Of a stretch of 64,000 nucleotides of DNA, positions 28,094 to 37,048 are shown in pieces. Each line of letters starts with the position of its first letter. The first letter of the stretch is position 1. Below the pieces are notes generated by a model. The model was not told the origin of the DNA. It did not search any database and was given only the letters and a program-made list of their open reading frames with translations. The position numbers and the translations under genes were made by a program. The stretch comes from Geobacillus icigianus (GTDB taxonomy: Bacteria; Bacillota; Bacilli; Bacillales; Anoxybacillaceae): positions 1-64,000 of the forward strand of contig NZ_JPYA01000105.1 of the NCBI RefSeq assembly GCF_000750005.1. Reading direction: 5' to 3'.

Positions 28094-28843
28094 TTACACA
28101 AAAAGATCCATATACGCATCGACAAGCTGATCACCGAAAAACAGCGCCGTCAATGACCCGAGCGCAATCGCCGGCGCAAACGGCATCGGCTTGCCGCGCC
28201 GCACGCGCCCCAGCGCCATGCCAATCAGCCCGATGATCGTTCCATACAACGTCGCCAAAAAAAAGGCGAGCAACACCATTTTCCAGCCAAGCACCATTCC
28301 CAAAACCGCAAACAGCTTCACATCGCCGCCCCCCATCCCGCCATTGGACAAAACGGCAATCAGCCATAAAAGCGAAAATCCGACCGCCGCGCCAATCAGC
28401 ATATCGACCCACGGCAAAAACGGGATCACAAGCCGCTCCATCAAAAACAAACCGGCAAACACCAAAAGCACCCGGTCAGGAATGAGCATATAACGAAGAT
28501 CAGACACAACGATGATGGCCAACAAGCTGATGAGCGTCCACGCCACAATCAGCCGTCCGCCCCAGCCGATCCACATCGGCGCGGCCGTCAACAAAGCGGC
28601 GGTTGTCAATTCCATCAAAGGGTAAAGGGGGGAGATGCGCCCCCCGCACCCTTTGCATCTTCCTTTTTGCGCGACATACGAAACAACCGGGATGAGTTCC
28701 ATCGCCGATAGCGTCCGTCCGCACGCCGGGCAATGCGACCGCGGCCTGATGATTGACTCCCCGACCGGCACCCTCAGCCCGACGACGTTAAAGAACGAGG
28801 CGAGGAGGAGGGAGTAAAGGAAAAGCAATAAATCCATCATCAC
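28094..28843 (-). CDS. pilD: Prepilin peptidase (PilD/ComC)
   Basis: A 249-aa membrane aspartyl protease that cleaves prepilin leaders and N-methylates the new Phe/Met. The N-terminal domain has the four-cysteine motif (HCPACGRT ... CKGCGG). The two catalytic aspartates are in VVSDLRYMLIPD and the GGGDVKLFAVLG motif. About seven hydrophobic segments follow. Codon 1 is GTG, with ATGs at the next two codons. This is the positional counterpart of B. subtilis comC. It probably also processes ComG-type pseudopilins encoded elsewhere. Confidence 0.95.
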   Translation of the reverse strand: MMMDLLLFLYSLLLASFFNVVGLRVPVGESIIRPRSHCPACGRTLSAMELIPVVSYVAQKGRCKGCGGRISPLYPLMELTTAALLTAAPMWIGWGGRLIVAWTLISLLAIIVVSDLRYMLIPDRVLLVFAGLFLMERLVIPFLPWVDMLIGAAVGFSLLWLIAVLSNGGMGGGDVKLFAVLGMVLGWKMVLLAFFLATLYGTIIGLIGMALGRVRRGKPMPFAPAIALGSLTALFFGDQLVDAYMDLFV

Positions 28844-29323
28844 TTACTCAAGCTTTACTTTGTCTCTAGTTAGTTGCTCAACATCCACATCATCTATATA
28901 TTTAACATTGTCTTTACCGTCTTTACCGATTAAGGATACCTTATAGTGAATAGCCTTTACCTTATCGGTATTTTTACCGGTATTGTCTTTAACCATTTCT
29001 TTTTCAACCGTCACCTTACTTTGTTCTGGATCATATTCACCTTTTTTTCCAGGCGATTTCGGAATATTTTCTAAATACCCCCCATCAAACAACTCCTGCA
29101 TCGTATATGATGCTTTTGTGTTCTGATCATTTGCAATCGCCAAACGCACAGCACTGACCATTTGTTTCGCATTGGCGATATGGGCGTCTTTTTTCGAGTT
29201 GTCCATAATGGCGCCGATGGCCGGAATGGCGATCGCCGCGATAATCCCTAAAATGACAATGACGGCGAGCAGTTCGATGAGCGTCAAGCCGCGCTCGTTT
29301 TTGATGATGCGTTTCAACATCAC
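28844..29323 (-). CDS. pilA: Major type IV pilin candidate
   Basis: A 159-aa prepilin. The leader KNERG is followed by LTLIELLAVIVILGIIAAIAIP, giving a cleavage after Gly with Glu at +5 and a long hydrophobic alpha1 helix. The mature domain is Lys/Asp/Gly-rich (GKDGKDN, NTGKNTDK) and has no cysteines. The part encoding the C-terminal two thirds (about 28850-29120) is clearly richer in A+T than the flanking genes, while the N-terminal third matches them, which suggests a replaced or fast-changing surface domain. Position between pilC and pilD is typical of the main subunit. Confidence 0.88.
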   Translation of the reverse strand: MMLKRIIKNERGLTLIELLAVIVILGIIAAIAIPAIGAIMDNSKKDAHIANAKQMVSAVRLAIANDQNTKASYTMQELFDGGYLENIPKSPGKKGEYDPEQSKVTVEKEMVKDNTGKNTDKVKAIHYKVSLIGKDGKDNVKYIDDVDVEQLTRDKVKLE

Positions 29324-29415
29324 TTTCCTCTCCCTTTCTTTTTTAATGTTTTAGCACGATTTCCCTATTATTCTACAATATAGTCCAAAAAATAGGAAGA
29401 TATTCTTAATATAAA

Positions 29416-30627
29416 TTATTGTTGAATGTGATTAAAGATGTCGTACATCGGGACGATGATGGAGGTGACGATCGTCCCCACGACGCCGGCAAGCAGCACA
29501 ATCATCAGCGGCTCGATGAGCGACTTGAGGCGATCGGTGCCGGCGTCGACTTCCGCTTCGTAAAAGTCGGCGACTTTGCCAAGCATGGCGTCAAGCGAAC
29601 CGGTTTGCTCGCCGATCGTGATCATTTGCGCCACGAGCGGCGGAAACGCCCAATGGCGGCGGAGCGGCTCGGCGAGCGACTGGCCGCGCTCAAGAGCGGT
29701 TCGCGCTTCATCAAGAACGGACGCGATCACTTCATTTTCCACAACGCGCTCGGAAATCGCGAGCGCCTCTAAAATCGGCACGGAGCTTGACACGAGTGAG
29801 CTCAATGTCCTCGTGACGCGCGCCAATGCCGCTTTTTGGACAAGGGTTCCGAAAATGGGCAGCCGCATGGCCGCATAGTCCAAATAATATTTCGTGCGCT
29901 TTTGCCGGCGCAGCGCGGTGAACAAAAGGAACACCCCGATCGCCAGCAACGTTATCATCCACCAATAATGCTGCATAAATGCGCTCGCTTTCAGCACAAA
30001 CTTTGTGATCGCCGGCAATTCGGCGTGAAAATCGGCAAACATGTCAACAAACGTCGGCACGACCGAGACAAGCAAAAAAATGACAACTGCAACAGCGATG
30101 ATGGCGACAGCCACCGGATAGGCAAGCGCCGAGACGATTTTTTGCCTTGTTCGATGCACTTTTTCAAAATGGTCGGCAAGCCGGTCGAGCGTTTCATCGA
30201 GCGTGCCGCTCGCTTCACCGGCGCGCACCATATTGACAAACAATGGCGGGAAAATGCGGGGATGCTTTGCGGCTGCGGCAGAAAGCGGATTCCCTTCTCG
30301 GAGATGCTGTTCCATATCGTCAAGTGCACGAGCAAGCGCTTTGCTTTCCGTTTGCTCCGCCAAAATGCGGATCGAATCAACGATCGTCACCCCGGCGCGC
30401 ACAAGCGTTGCGAACTGGCGCAAAAAGACGACGAAGTGCTGCAGCTTGACGGCTCGTCCTATGGAAATTTCTTTGTTCCAAACAGATGACGGCACCTCGG
30501 CGATCACAATGGGGCGAATGCCTTTCTCCCTCAATTTCAGGACAGCCTCACGGCGGGAGTTTGCGGCAATCGTCCCGGATTTTTTCCGTCCGCTTCGGTC
30601 GCGCCCCTCATACTTAAATTGCGCCAT
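29416..30627 (-). CDS. pilC: Type IV pilus platform protein PilC
   Basis: A 403-aa polytopic protein of the GspF/PilC family forming the inner-membrane platform turned by PilB and PilT. It has two repeated GspF domains (about 70-190 and 270-395) with LRQFATLVRAGVTIVDSIRI and RTLSSLVSSSVPILEALAIS, and three or four membrane spans. The start is ATG 30627 (MAQFKYEGRD); the GTG three codons earlier is too close to the ribosome site. It overlaps pilT by 14 nt. Confidence 0.95.
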   Translation of the reverse strand: MAQFKYEGRDRSGRKKSGTIAANSRREAVLKLREKGIRPIVIAEVPSSVWNKEISIGRAVKLQHFVVFLRQFATLVRAGVTIVDSIRILAEQTESKALARALDDMEQHLREGNPLSAAAAKHPRIFPPLFVNMVRAGEASGTLDETLDRLADHFEKVHRTRQKIVSALAYPVAVAIIAVAVVIFLLVSVVPTFVDMFADFHAELPAITKFVLKASAFMQHYWWMITLLAIGVFLLFTALRRQKRTKYYLDYAAMRLPIFGTLVQKAALARVTRTLSSLVSSSVPILEALAISERVVENEVIASVLDEARTALERGQSLAEPLRRHWAFPPLVAQMITIGEQTGSLDAMLGKVADFYEAEVDAGTDRLKSLIEPLMIVLLAGVVGTIVTSIIVPMYDIFNHIQQ

Positions 30628-31669
30628 CCGCTCCACGCTCCCTTGTCAAATACGCTTCCGCGGCCAATGGATCAATACGGCCAGCGGCCACAAGCTCCCT
30701 GACGCTCATTTCCATCGTCTGCATGCCGATGCTGCGGCTCGTTTGCATAATGTTGATGATTTGATGTTCTTTTTCGTTTCGGATTAAGTTGGCGACGGCC
30801 GCATTGTTCACTAAAATTTCCAGCGCTGCCGTCCGCCCGGTTTTGTGTCTGTTTGGAAACAAGCGCTGAGCGATGATGGCCACGAGCACGGAAGCAAGCT
30901 GCAGCCGAATTTGCGCCTGCTGGGCTGACGGAAAGACGTCAATCATCCGTTCGATCGCCGCTGGGGCGCTCGCCGTATGAAGGGTGCCAAGCACTAAATG
31001 ACCCGTTTCCGCGGCAGTGATCGCGGTTTGGATCGTTTCCAAATCGCGCATTTCCCCGACTAAAATCACATCCGGATCTTGACGAAGCGCAGCGCGCAAT
31101 CCGGCGGCAAAACTGTTCGTGTCAAAGCCAACTTCCCGCTGGTCGATGATCGATTTTCCGTGCTGATGCAAATATTCAATCGGATCTTCCAGCGTAATGA
31201 TATGTCTGGACATCGTTTTGTTCATGTAGTCGATCATCGCCGCCAATGTGGTCGATTTGCCGCTGCCGGTCGGCCCGGTGACAAGCACAAGCCCGTGCGG
31301 CTTTTCCGCGATGCGCTTTAACACGCTTGGCAAGCCGAGCTCTTCTAATGTCGGAATGCGCGGCGGGATGAGGCGCACGGCAAGCGACACGCACGACCGC
31401 TGCTTAAACACATTGATCCGGAAGCGGGAGACACCCGCAATACCGTACGAAAAATCAAGCTCCCCCGTTTCTTGAAACTGCTGCCAAAGCGGCGGCGGAA
31501 TGATGGCTTTCGCCATTTGTTCCGTGTCCTCCGGGTTCAGCCGTTCTTGCCCATACGCCTTCAGTTCCCCATTCACCCGAAAAATCGGCGGCGCCCCGAC
31601 CGTCAAATGTACGTCAGACGCACGGTATTCAAAAGCCGCACGCAACAACGCCTCAAGCTTTTCCTTCAT
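30614..31669 (-). CDS. pilT: Type IV pilus retraction ATPase PilT
   Basis: A 351-aa hexameric ATPase that depolymerises the pilus, giving twitching and DNA or surface retraction. The Walker A is GPTGSGKSTTLAAM. LEDPIEYLH carries the Asp box, LRQDPDVILVGEMRDLETI the Walker B, and AETGHLVLGTLHTASA the His box typical of PilT. The start is ATG 31669 (MKEKLEALL) or the GTG three codons before. Its presence beside pilB argues for true retractile pili rather than a competence pseudopilus only. Confidence 0.96.
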   Translation of the reverse strand: MKEKLEALLRAAFEYRASDVHLTVGAPPIFRVNGELKAYGQERLNPEDTEQMAKAIIPPPLWQQFQETGELDFSYGIAGVSRFRINVFKQRSCVSLAVRLIPPRIPTLEELGLPSVLKRIAEKPHGLVLVTGPTGSGKSTTLAAMIDYMNKTMSRHIITLEDPIEYLHQHGKSIIDQREVGFDTNSFAAGLRAALRQDPDVILVGEMRDLETIQTAITAAETGHLVLGTLHTASAPAAIERMIDVFPSAQQAQIRLQLASVLVAIIAQRLFPNRHKTGRTAALEILVNNAAVANLIRNEKEHQIINIMQTSRSIGMQTMEMSVRELVAAGRIDPLAAEAYLTRERGADGAI

Positions 31670-31681
31670 CCGTCTCACCCA

Positions 31682-33346
31682 TCAATGCAAAATGGCCACT
31701 TTCAGCACTTCTTCAAGCGTCGTCAACCCTTGCTTCACTTTCAACAGCCCGTCATCGAGCAAAAAGATCATTTTGTTTTGAATGGCGAGTTCCCGCAACT
31801 TCGAAAACGGCTCATTGTTTAAAATGACGCGGCGCATCTCGTCCGTCATGACAAGCAATTCGTGGATCGCGAGTCTCCCGCGGTAACCGGTCATATTGCA
31901 CGTCGGGCAGCCGCGGCCACGGACGAGTTGGCGGATGTCGATGCCCCGACGGGCGAAAATGTCCCGCTCCCGCTTCGTCGGCTCATACACCTCCTGGCAG
32001 TCGCGGCAGATGCGGCGCACAAGCCGCTGCGAGACAACGCCAGCGAGCGATGTGGCCACTAAAAACGGCTCAATCCCCATATCGATCAGGCGGGTGATCG
32101 TGCTTAACGCATCGTTCGTATGGAGCGTGCTTAACACTAAATGCCCGGTGAGTGAGGCGCGGATCGCCACTTCCGCCGTCTCGCGGTCGCGAATCTCCCC
32201 GACCATGATGATGTTCGGGTCTTGGCGCAAAATCGAGCGAAGCCCTTGGGCAAACGTTAAGCCGACATTCGGGTTGACTTGAATTTGGTTGACGCCTTCG
32301 ATCTGATATTCAACCGGATCTTCGATCGTAATGATGTTGACATGTTCGCTGTTTAAATGATTGAGCGCCGCGTAAAGCGTCGACGATTTCCCCGAACCGG
32401 TCGGCCCGGTGATCAAAATGATGCCGTTCGGACGCTCGATCAAACGGATGAACCGATCTAAATTGACCGGGTTGAAGCCAAGTTTATGAATATCGTTTAA
32501 CGCCGCACCCAAATCGAGGACGCGCATCACGATTTTCTCCCCATACACCGTCGGCAATGTCGACACGCGCAAATCAACGGGATGAAAATCGATGTTCATT
32601 TTGATCCGCCCGTCTTGCGGCACACGATGCTCGGTGATGTCCATGTTGGCCAAAATTTTGATCCTCGCCGTCAACATGCTTTGCATATGTTTCGGCAGCG
32701 CCCTCTCCGTTCGAAGCAAGCCGTCAATTCGATAACGGATGAGCACTTTTGTCTCCTGCGGATCGATATGAATATCGCTTGCCCGCTGTTCGACAGCAAG
32801 CTGCAAAATTTGGTTCACTAGGCGAACAATCGGGGAATCGTCCTCGGCCGTCCGACCGTCTTCGCGCATCTCCGTCGGCGGCGCTGGCAGCAAATCATCA
32901 AACGATTCGTCCATGTCATAATATTTATTGATCGCCCGCAAAATATCATCCTTTGAAGCGATCGCTGTTTCGATCTGAAACCCCGTTGACAAGCGCAAAT
33001 CATCAATAGCAAAAAAATCCATTGGATCAGCCATTGCAACGAGCAATCGATCGTCTTCCACCTTAAGGGGCATGATCAGATGGCGGCGAGCAAACTCTTT
33101 TGGCACTAAGCTCGTCGCTTTCGGATCAATCGGGTAGCGATACAAGCTGACATGAGGAATGCCGAGCTGAAACTCAAGCGCCTCAATGAGCTGCTGCTCT
33201 GTGATGTAACCTCGCTGCAGCAACGCATCGCCAAGCTTTTGCCCAGGCGTTTTCTCACGCAACGCTTCAGCCAGCTGTTCTTCCGTAATCAGCCCCGCTT
33301 CCACCAACAAATCACCGAGGCGTTTCCGCTCACGTTTTTTGTTCAT
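31682..33346 (-). CDS. pilB: Type IV pilus extension ATPase PilB
   Basis: A 554-aa GspE/PilB ATPase that powers pilus assembly. The N-terminal MshEN-type domain is at about 10-150 (RLGDLLVEAGLITEEQL, LGDALLQRGYITEQQLIEAL), a repeated motif that in relatives can bind cyclic di-GMP. Then come Walker A GPTGSGKSSTLYAAL, Walker B RQDPNIIMVGEIRDRETAE and a four-Cys zinc site (CRDCQEV ... GCPTC). ATG overlaps the upstream stop by 4 nt. Confidence 0.96.
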   Translation of the reverse strand: MNKKRERKRLGDLLVEAGLITEEQLAEALREKTPGQKLGDALLQRGYITEQQLIEALEFQLGIPHVSLYRYPIDPKATSLVPKEFARRHLIMPLKVEDDRLLVAMADPMDFFAIDDLRLSTGFQIETAIASKDDILRAINKYYDMDESFDDLLPAPPTEMREDGRTAEDDSPIVRLVNQILQLAVEQRASDIHIDPQETKVLIRYRIDGLLRTERALPKHMQSMLTARIKILANMDITEHRVPQDGRIKMNIDFHPVDLRVSTLPTVYGEKIVMRVLDLGAALNDIHKLGFNPVNLDRFIRLIERPNGIILITGPTGSGKSSTLYAALNHLNSEHVNIITIEDPVEYQIEGVNQIQVNPNVGLTFAQGLRSILRQDPNIIMVGEIRDRETAEVAIRASLTGHLVLSTLHTNDALSTITRLIDMGIEPFLVATSLAGVVSQRLVRRICRDCQEVYEPTKRERDIFARRGIDIRQLVRGRGCPTCNMTGYRGRLAIHELLVMTDEMRRVILNNEPFSKLRELAIQNKMIFLLDDGLLKVKQGLTTLEEVLKVAILH

Positions 33347-34683
33347 CGGCTTCCCCCGCTTTCCCCGCTTTGCTTCGATTCGGTTGAAGGGGCTGCGTTG
33401 GTCTGGTCGCTGCCGCTTTGCCCTTCGCCGTTTTGGACTTCTGATTTCTCTTGACCGCTTTCCGCTTCAGTCTGACCGCTATTCGTTGCATCAGACGGTG
33501 ACGATGGCGTTTCGCTTCCTTCCCCCGTTGTATTGGATGAAGATTCTGGGACTTCAAGCCCTCTTACCTCAACCGCATACGTCGGAGGGTAAAAATCCTC
33601 GCTCACCGTCTCTTTGCGGATCAGCCGGGAGCCATCGCGCACTTCGCGTTCGACTTTTACAAGCAATCCAGAACGGCCGACTTGTTTCGTCACGGTTTCA
33701 TCCGGCGCCAACCGGGCATCGTATTGAATGATTTTGCGCGGTTCGATCCGCTCTAGCCCGCTCGTGCGCACGATATATTGATACGCAAACGGCCAACCGT
33801 ACACTAACGCTTTCACTTGGCGACCATCGTAGCGAAGAATGAGCGTATAGTCCGTCGAGTTCGGATTCAACCATTGTAAATCGCGTTTGTCATCCACCTT
33901 GGCCTCAAATCCCGGAGGAATGCCATCTGGAAGCGAACTTCCCGCATACCGTTCCATCAACAAAAAATTCGTCGACAGCACAGCACGATACACCGCTGAT
34001 GCCAATGCGTCGACAGCCTGATTCGACAGCCCGCCACCAGCCTGCTGAATCACGGCGCGCAACGAGACCAATTGATTGGAGCGGAGGACGACACGGCGTT
34101 CCGAAGCAAGAAAACGGGAGAGACTTTGATCGCGAATGGCAACAGCCGCTTCACTCACGACCGTCTGCCCCTTCCCGGAAGAGGGAAGATAATGGGCCAA
34201 GTCGAGTGGCTTGTTCGGAACGGCAAGCTGGGACGCCGCCGCCTCCAAATCCGCTTCCAACGCTTTGAGATCCAAGGCGGGGACTGCCGTCGGCGGGAGA
34301 AGGCGTTCAACGGTTTCCATGCAAGCGCTCATGTCAGCCAACACAAGAAGCGGCGAGGAACGGCCGTTGACCACGTTTTTTGTGCTTTCCGACAAGCGAA
34401 ATGTAAAGATGTCAGCCGGCAGCTCGGCTTTCTTTTCTTGATAGCTGACCGAAATCGAAGCTGTCGATCGCCAGTCGCTCACCTTGTCTGCCACCGCCTG
34501 TTGGGCTTCCGCTCTCGTCATCCCAGCAAGCGAAATCGGCCCGACGTACGTCCCGGAGCGATAGCGGTCTTGATCAGGGCCAAACGACTCATAAGCCAAA
34601 ACGCCCAAGCGGGCAAAGGTGAGGAAATAAACGGTGCAAACCGCCATCACGATAAACAGTTTTCCTATGGAAGCCGCTCTCAC
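33343..34683 (-). CDS. VanW/G5-like exported protein in the pil operon
   Basis: A 446-aa membrane-anchored protein. An N-terminal span (about 5-27) precedes a large extracytoplasmic part. About 100-340 resembles VanW-family proteins (LNPNSTDYTLILRYDGRQVK), and a G5-like segment follows (YDARLAPDETVTKQVGRSGL ... VSEDFYPPTYAVEVRG). The tail (about 380-446) is Ser/Gly/Glu/Gln-rich and disordered. I start at GTG 34683 with GGGGGAG six bases upstream; an earlier GTG at 34704 has no such site. G5 domains often bind N-acetylglucosamine-containing wall polymers, so a role passing the pilus through the wall is possible but inferred. Confidence 0.7.
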   Translation of the reverse strand: MRAASIGKLFIVMAVCTVYFLTFARLGVLAYESFGPDQDRYRSGTYVGPISLAGMTRAEAQQAVADKVSDWRSTASISVSYQEKKAELPADIFTFRLSESTKNVVNGRSSPLLVLADMSACMETVERLLPPTAVPALDLKALEADLEAAASQLAVPNKPLDLAHYLPSSGKGQTVVSEAAVAIRDQSLSRFLASERRVVLRSNQLVSLRAVIQQAGGGLSNQAVDALASAVYRAVLSTNFLLMERYAGSSLPDGIPPGFEAKVDDKRDLQWLNPNSTDYTLILRYDGRQVKALVYGWPFAYQYIVRTSGLERIEPRKIIQYDARLAPDETVTKQVGRSGLLVKVEREVRDGSRLIRKETVSEDFYPPTYAVEVRGLEVPESSSNTTGEGSETPSSPSDATNSGQTEAESGQEKSEVQNGEGQSGSDQTNAAPSTESKQSGESGGSR

Positions 34684-34700
34684 CTCGAGCTCCCCCTTTT

Positions 34701-35471
34701 TCACTCAGCTTCGATGTTCATCGACACATCAACAATGACGCTTGGACCCGCCTCTTGCGCTTTTCTCACATCTTCTTCGCGAAGCGTCGTTCCCGCTGGA
34801 AACAGAAGTTCGCCGTTCAAATCATAAATATCCTTGGTCACCCGTTTCCCCGCAAGAAGCGCCACTTGCTTTTCACGGAGCGATTCAAGCGCTTCGACAT
34901 TTTCCGCTGTCTCCGACATAGCTTGGATCTGTTCAGGAATGTTGCTGGCCTCTGTTTCTTTTTCATTCTTTTGAATGAGCATCGACGCATCGGAAAGGAG
35001 AGCTCCCGAAGCGTCGTCGCTGACGATCAATATATCCTTTCCATAAGTCAACACTTGGGCGGATGGCAACACCGCTTCTCCACTTTCAAGGCGAAGGGAG
35101 ATGCCGATAATATCCCCTGTCTCTTCGTTTAGGAAAAACTCATGGACTTCCCCCAAAAGCTGTCCTTTGCGCGTGATGGCTTTTGTATTTTTGATGCGGA
35201 TTTGCTTGTTGACAAGCTGGTTGGCAATCGGAATTTCCGCCAAATCAATGACATCATGGCTGCTTGCCACCGTAACGGCGAATTCGCCGATTCCGACGAT
35301 TTTTTTAAACGGAATCGCTTTTAAACTGAGTTGCACATCTTCTTGCTCGACAGTCAAAAAATCGATGGAACCTTTATCAGGATTAATGACAAAGCTTTTC
35401 ACGGCGCCGATTTGCATCCCATCCGCAATGCTGATGATCGGCAATCCGATGATTTGCGCGCTCGCTTTCAT
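34701..35471 (-). CDS. PRC-barrel domain protein in the pil operon
   Basis: A 256-aa cytoplasmic protein with two PRC-barrel-like beta domains (KASAQIIGLPIISIADGMQI and RKGQLLGEVHEFFLNEETGD) and a C-terminal part after a linker (DLNGELLFPAGTTLREEDVR). PRC-barrel proteins act in RNA processing and in regulatory complexes; this one is of unknown function. ATG 35471 is preceded by GGTGAAGAGG and lies inside the end of the upstream gene, implying coupling. Its consistent placement in the pil operon suggests an accessory or regulatory role. Confidence 0.7.
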   Translation of the reverse strand: MKASAQIIGLPIISIADGMQIGAVKSFVINPDKGSIDFLTVEQEDVQLSLKAIPFKKIVGIGEFAVTVASSHDVIDLAEIPIANQLVNKQIRIKNTKAITRKGQLLGEVHEFFLNEETGDIIGISLRLESGEAVLPSAQVLTYGKDILIVSDDASGALLSDASMLIQKNEKETEASNIPEQIQAMSETAENVEALESLREKQVALLAGKRVTKDIYDLNGELLFPAGTTLREEDVRKAQEAGPSVIVDVSMNIEAE

Positions 35472-35481
35472 CCTCTTCACC

Positions 35482-36936
35482 TCAACCATTTGCTAATGTA
35501 GCGGCGATTTCCCGCCAGAGTGCCAGTTCAGCCGCGATAGCTGGATAGTTTGAAAAACGTCGCTCGAGCTGGTCAACCCACGCACGAAGCTGTTGGCCAT
35601 TTTGTTCCAGTGCATAATGCTCCAACAGCAGGCGGGCGAATACGTAGTAATCGCGATCGGAAAGCGGGGCTTGCAAACATTGATGCAGGCATTGTTCATA
35701 CGCATCGGCCGTCAAACGGCGGCGGCTCAGCATCAATTCCGCTGCCGCCATTTGCGCTTTTTCCGAAGCAACCAAATGCATTGGTTCTTCAGCAAACGGC
35801 TCATCTGCCGCCTCGACGCATTCTTCATATTGAGGATTCTCTTCGGAATCCGCCTTTTGTTCCTCTTGCTGCTCGGAAGCGTCCGCTGTTTTTTCGCTGA
35901 CCATCGCTTCAGCAGCTGATCTCAACGAAACGGCATCATCCACGAGCCGATCCATCCAATCGACCGCACCGCTGTCTTGATCATGTCCAATCTCAAGGCC
36001 ATCAGCAAACATCACGCCATCGTCCTCGAAGCTTTCCGCCTCCACGCGTTGTCCTTCTTTATGATGCCAGATGTCATGGATTCCGGCAAATCCATCCTCA
36101 TCCGGAGCCACGGCCGCCTCGAAAAAGACGCCTCCGTGCTCCCGTTTGACGCTGTCCGTTGAAGAGAACTCGTATTCTCCGCCTTCCACGCGCTCTGAGA
36201 AACGATCATCCATGCTCATCCATGCATCCCATTCATTCTCGCCGCGGCTCTCACCCTTAACGATTTCTGCTGCATTCAGAACCGGCTCATCGGCTTGCGA
36301 TCCTTCATTTCCGCTCTCTTTTGACACTTCATCAAGCACCGCTGTCTCAAGGTCCGGCGTCACAGCGCCCGGCCACTGATCCAACCAATCGGAAACACGC
36401 CGCAGCGGTTCGGACGCTCCAACGATTTCTTCCGCTTGCTCCCACGGTGGAACAGTTTCTGCCGCTGCCTCCATCAACAAGTCAGCGGGAGAATGGTTCA
36501 CTTCTTCCGACCGTTCTGCTGTCTGCTCTATCGATGATGATTCATTAGGTTCAGAAAGGGGCGGCGCTTGATCAAACTGGATCGACGGCAACGGCGCCTT
36601 TGGCAAAACAGGGACAGAAGCCAAAGATTCCGGCGCCGACCGCTCCTCTTTTTCTTCTTTTACAAAACTTGATTCACGAGAAGCCCCGGCGCGGTAAAGA
36701 GCAGCGCCAAATCGGCGGTCAAGCAAATACGATGCAGCCGCCAACAACAAAAGAACAAGAAGCCCGGCCTGCCAAAGCGGAATGATCGAACTAGCAAATT
36801 CGGCCAAAAGCGCAGCCAACAGCGCCATAACAACCGCTGTAAGCCCCCCAAGCCGGCTGAAGCCAAGCGGAAGAAGCCAAATCAGCAGCAGCGCCACGAC
36901 AAAAGCACCGGCATACATGAGCGCCTCTTTCATCAT
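35482..36936 (-). CDS. Acidic membrane protein of unknown family, first pil-operon gene
   Basis: A 484-aa protein I cannot assign to a family. Two or three hydrophobic segments lie within residues 1-75 (VVALLLIWLLPLGFSRLGGL, LWQAGLLVLLLLAAASYLL). A long Glu/Ser/Pro-rich low-complexity region follows (about 90-375), ending in a helical, TPR-like domain (about 385-480, RRLTADAYEQCLHQCLQ, YVFARLLLEHYALEQNGQQL). It is the first gene of the minus-strand pil operon and overlaps codons with the PRC-barrel gene. It may be a cytoplasmic scaffold for the pilus machine, but nothing direct shows this. Confidence 0.65.
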   Translation of the reverse strand: MMKEALMYAGAFVVALLLIWLLPLGFSRLGGLTAVVMALLAALLAEFASSIIPLWQAGLLVLLLLAAASYLLDRRFGAALYRAGASRESSFVKEEKEERSAPESLASVPVLPKAPLPSIQFDQAPPLSEPNESSSIEQTAERSEEVNHSPADLLMEAAAETVPPWEQAEEIVGASEPLRRVSDWLDQWPGAVTPDLETAVLDEVSKESGNEGSQADEPVLNAAEIVKGESRGENEWDAWMSMDDRFSERVEGGEYEFSSTDSVKREHGGVFFEAAVAPDEDGFAGIHDIWHHKEGQRVEAESFEDDGVMFADGLEIGHDQDSGAVDWMDRLVDDAVSLRSAAEAMVSEKTADASEQQEEQKADSEENPQYEECVEAADEPFAEEPMHLVASEKAQMAAAELMLSRRRLTADAYEQCLHQCLQAPLSDRDYYVFARLLLEHYALEQNGQQLRAWVDQLERRFSNYPAIAAELALWREIAATLANG

Positions 36937-36939
36937 GCC

Positions 36940-37048
36940 CCCCCGTTTCTTCTATGACAAAAGACCTCTTTTATACTAAAAATCTGCAACATTCGACTCT
37001 TACTTATTGTATAATAAAGTTACATATTTTGAAAGAAGGTTGTGATCA
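36940..37048. promoter_or_regulatory. Divergent promoter region of the two pilus operons
   Basis: Toward the plus-strand minor pilins there is a perfect TATAAT at 37010-37015 with AGAAGG before the ATG, but no good -35, so an activator may be needed. Toward the minus operon a TAGTATAAAA-like stretch (complement of about 36967-36976) is the best -10. The two lie about 40 bp apart, so the operons could be coregulated. Confidence 0.45.

Noticed and set aside
25382..29323. Competence comG operon
   Set aside because: PilT, PilM, PilN and PilO are present and the gene order is that of type IV pili; comGA-GG is not seen here.
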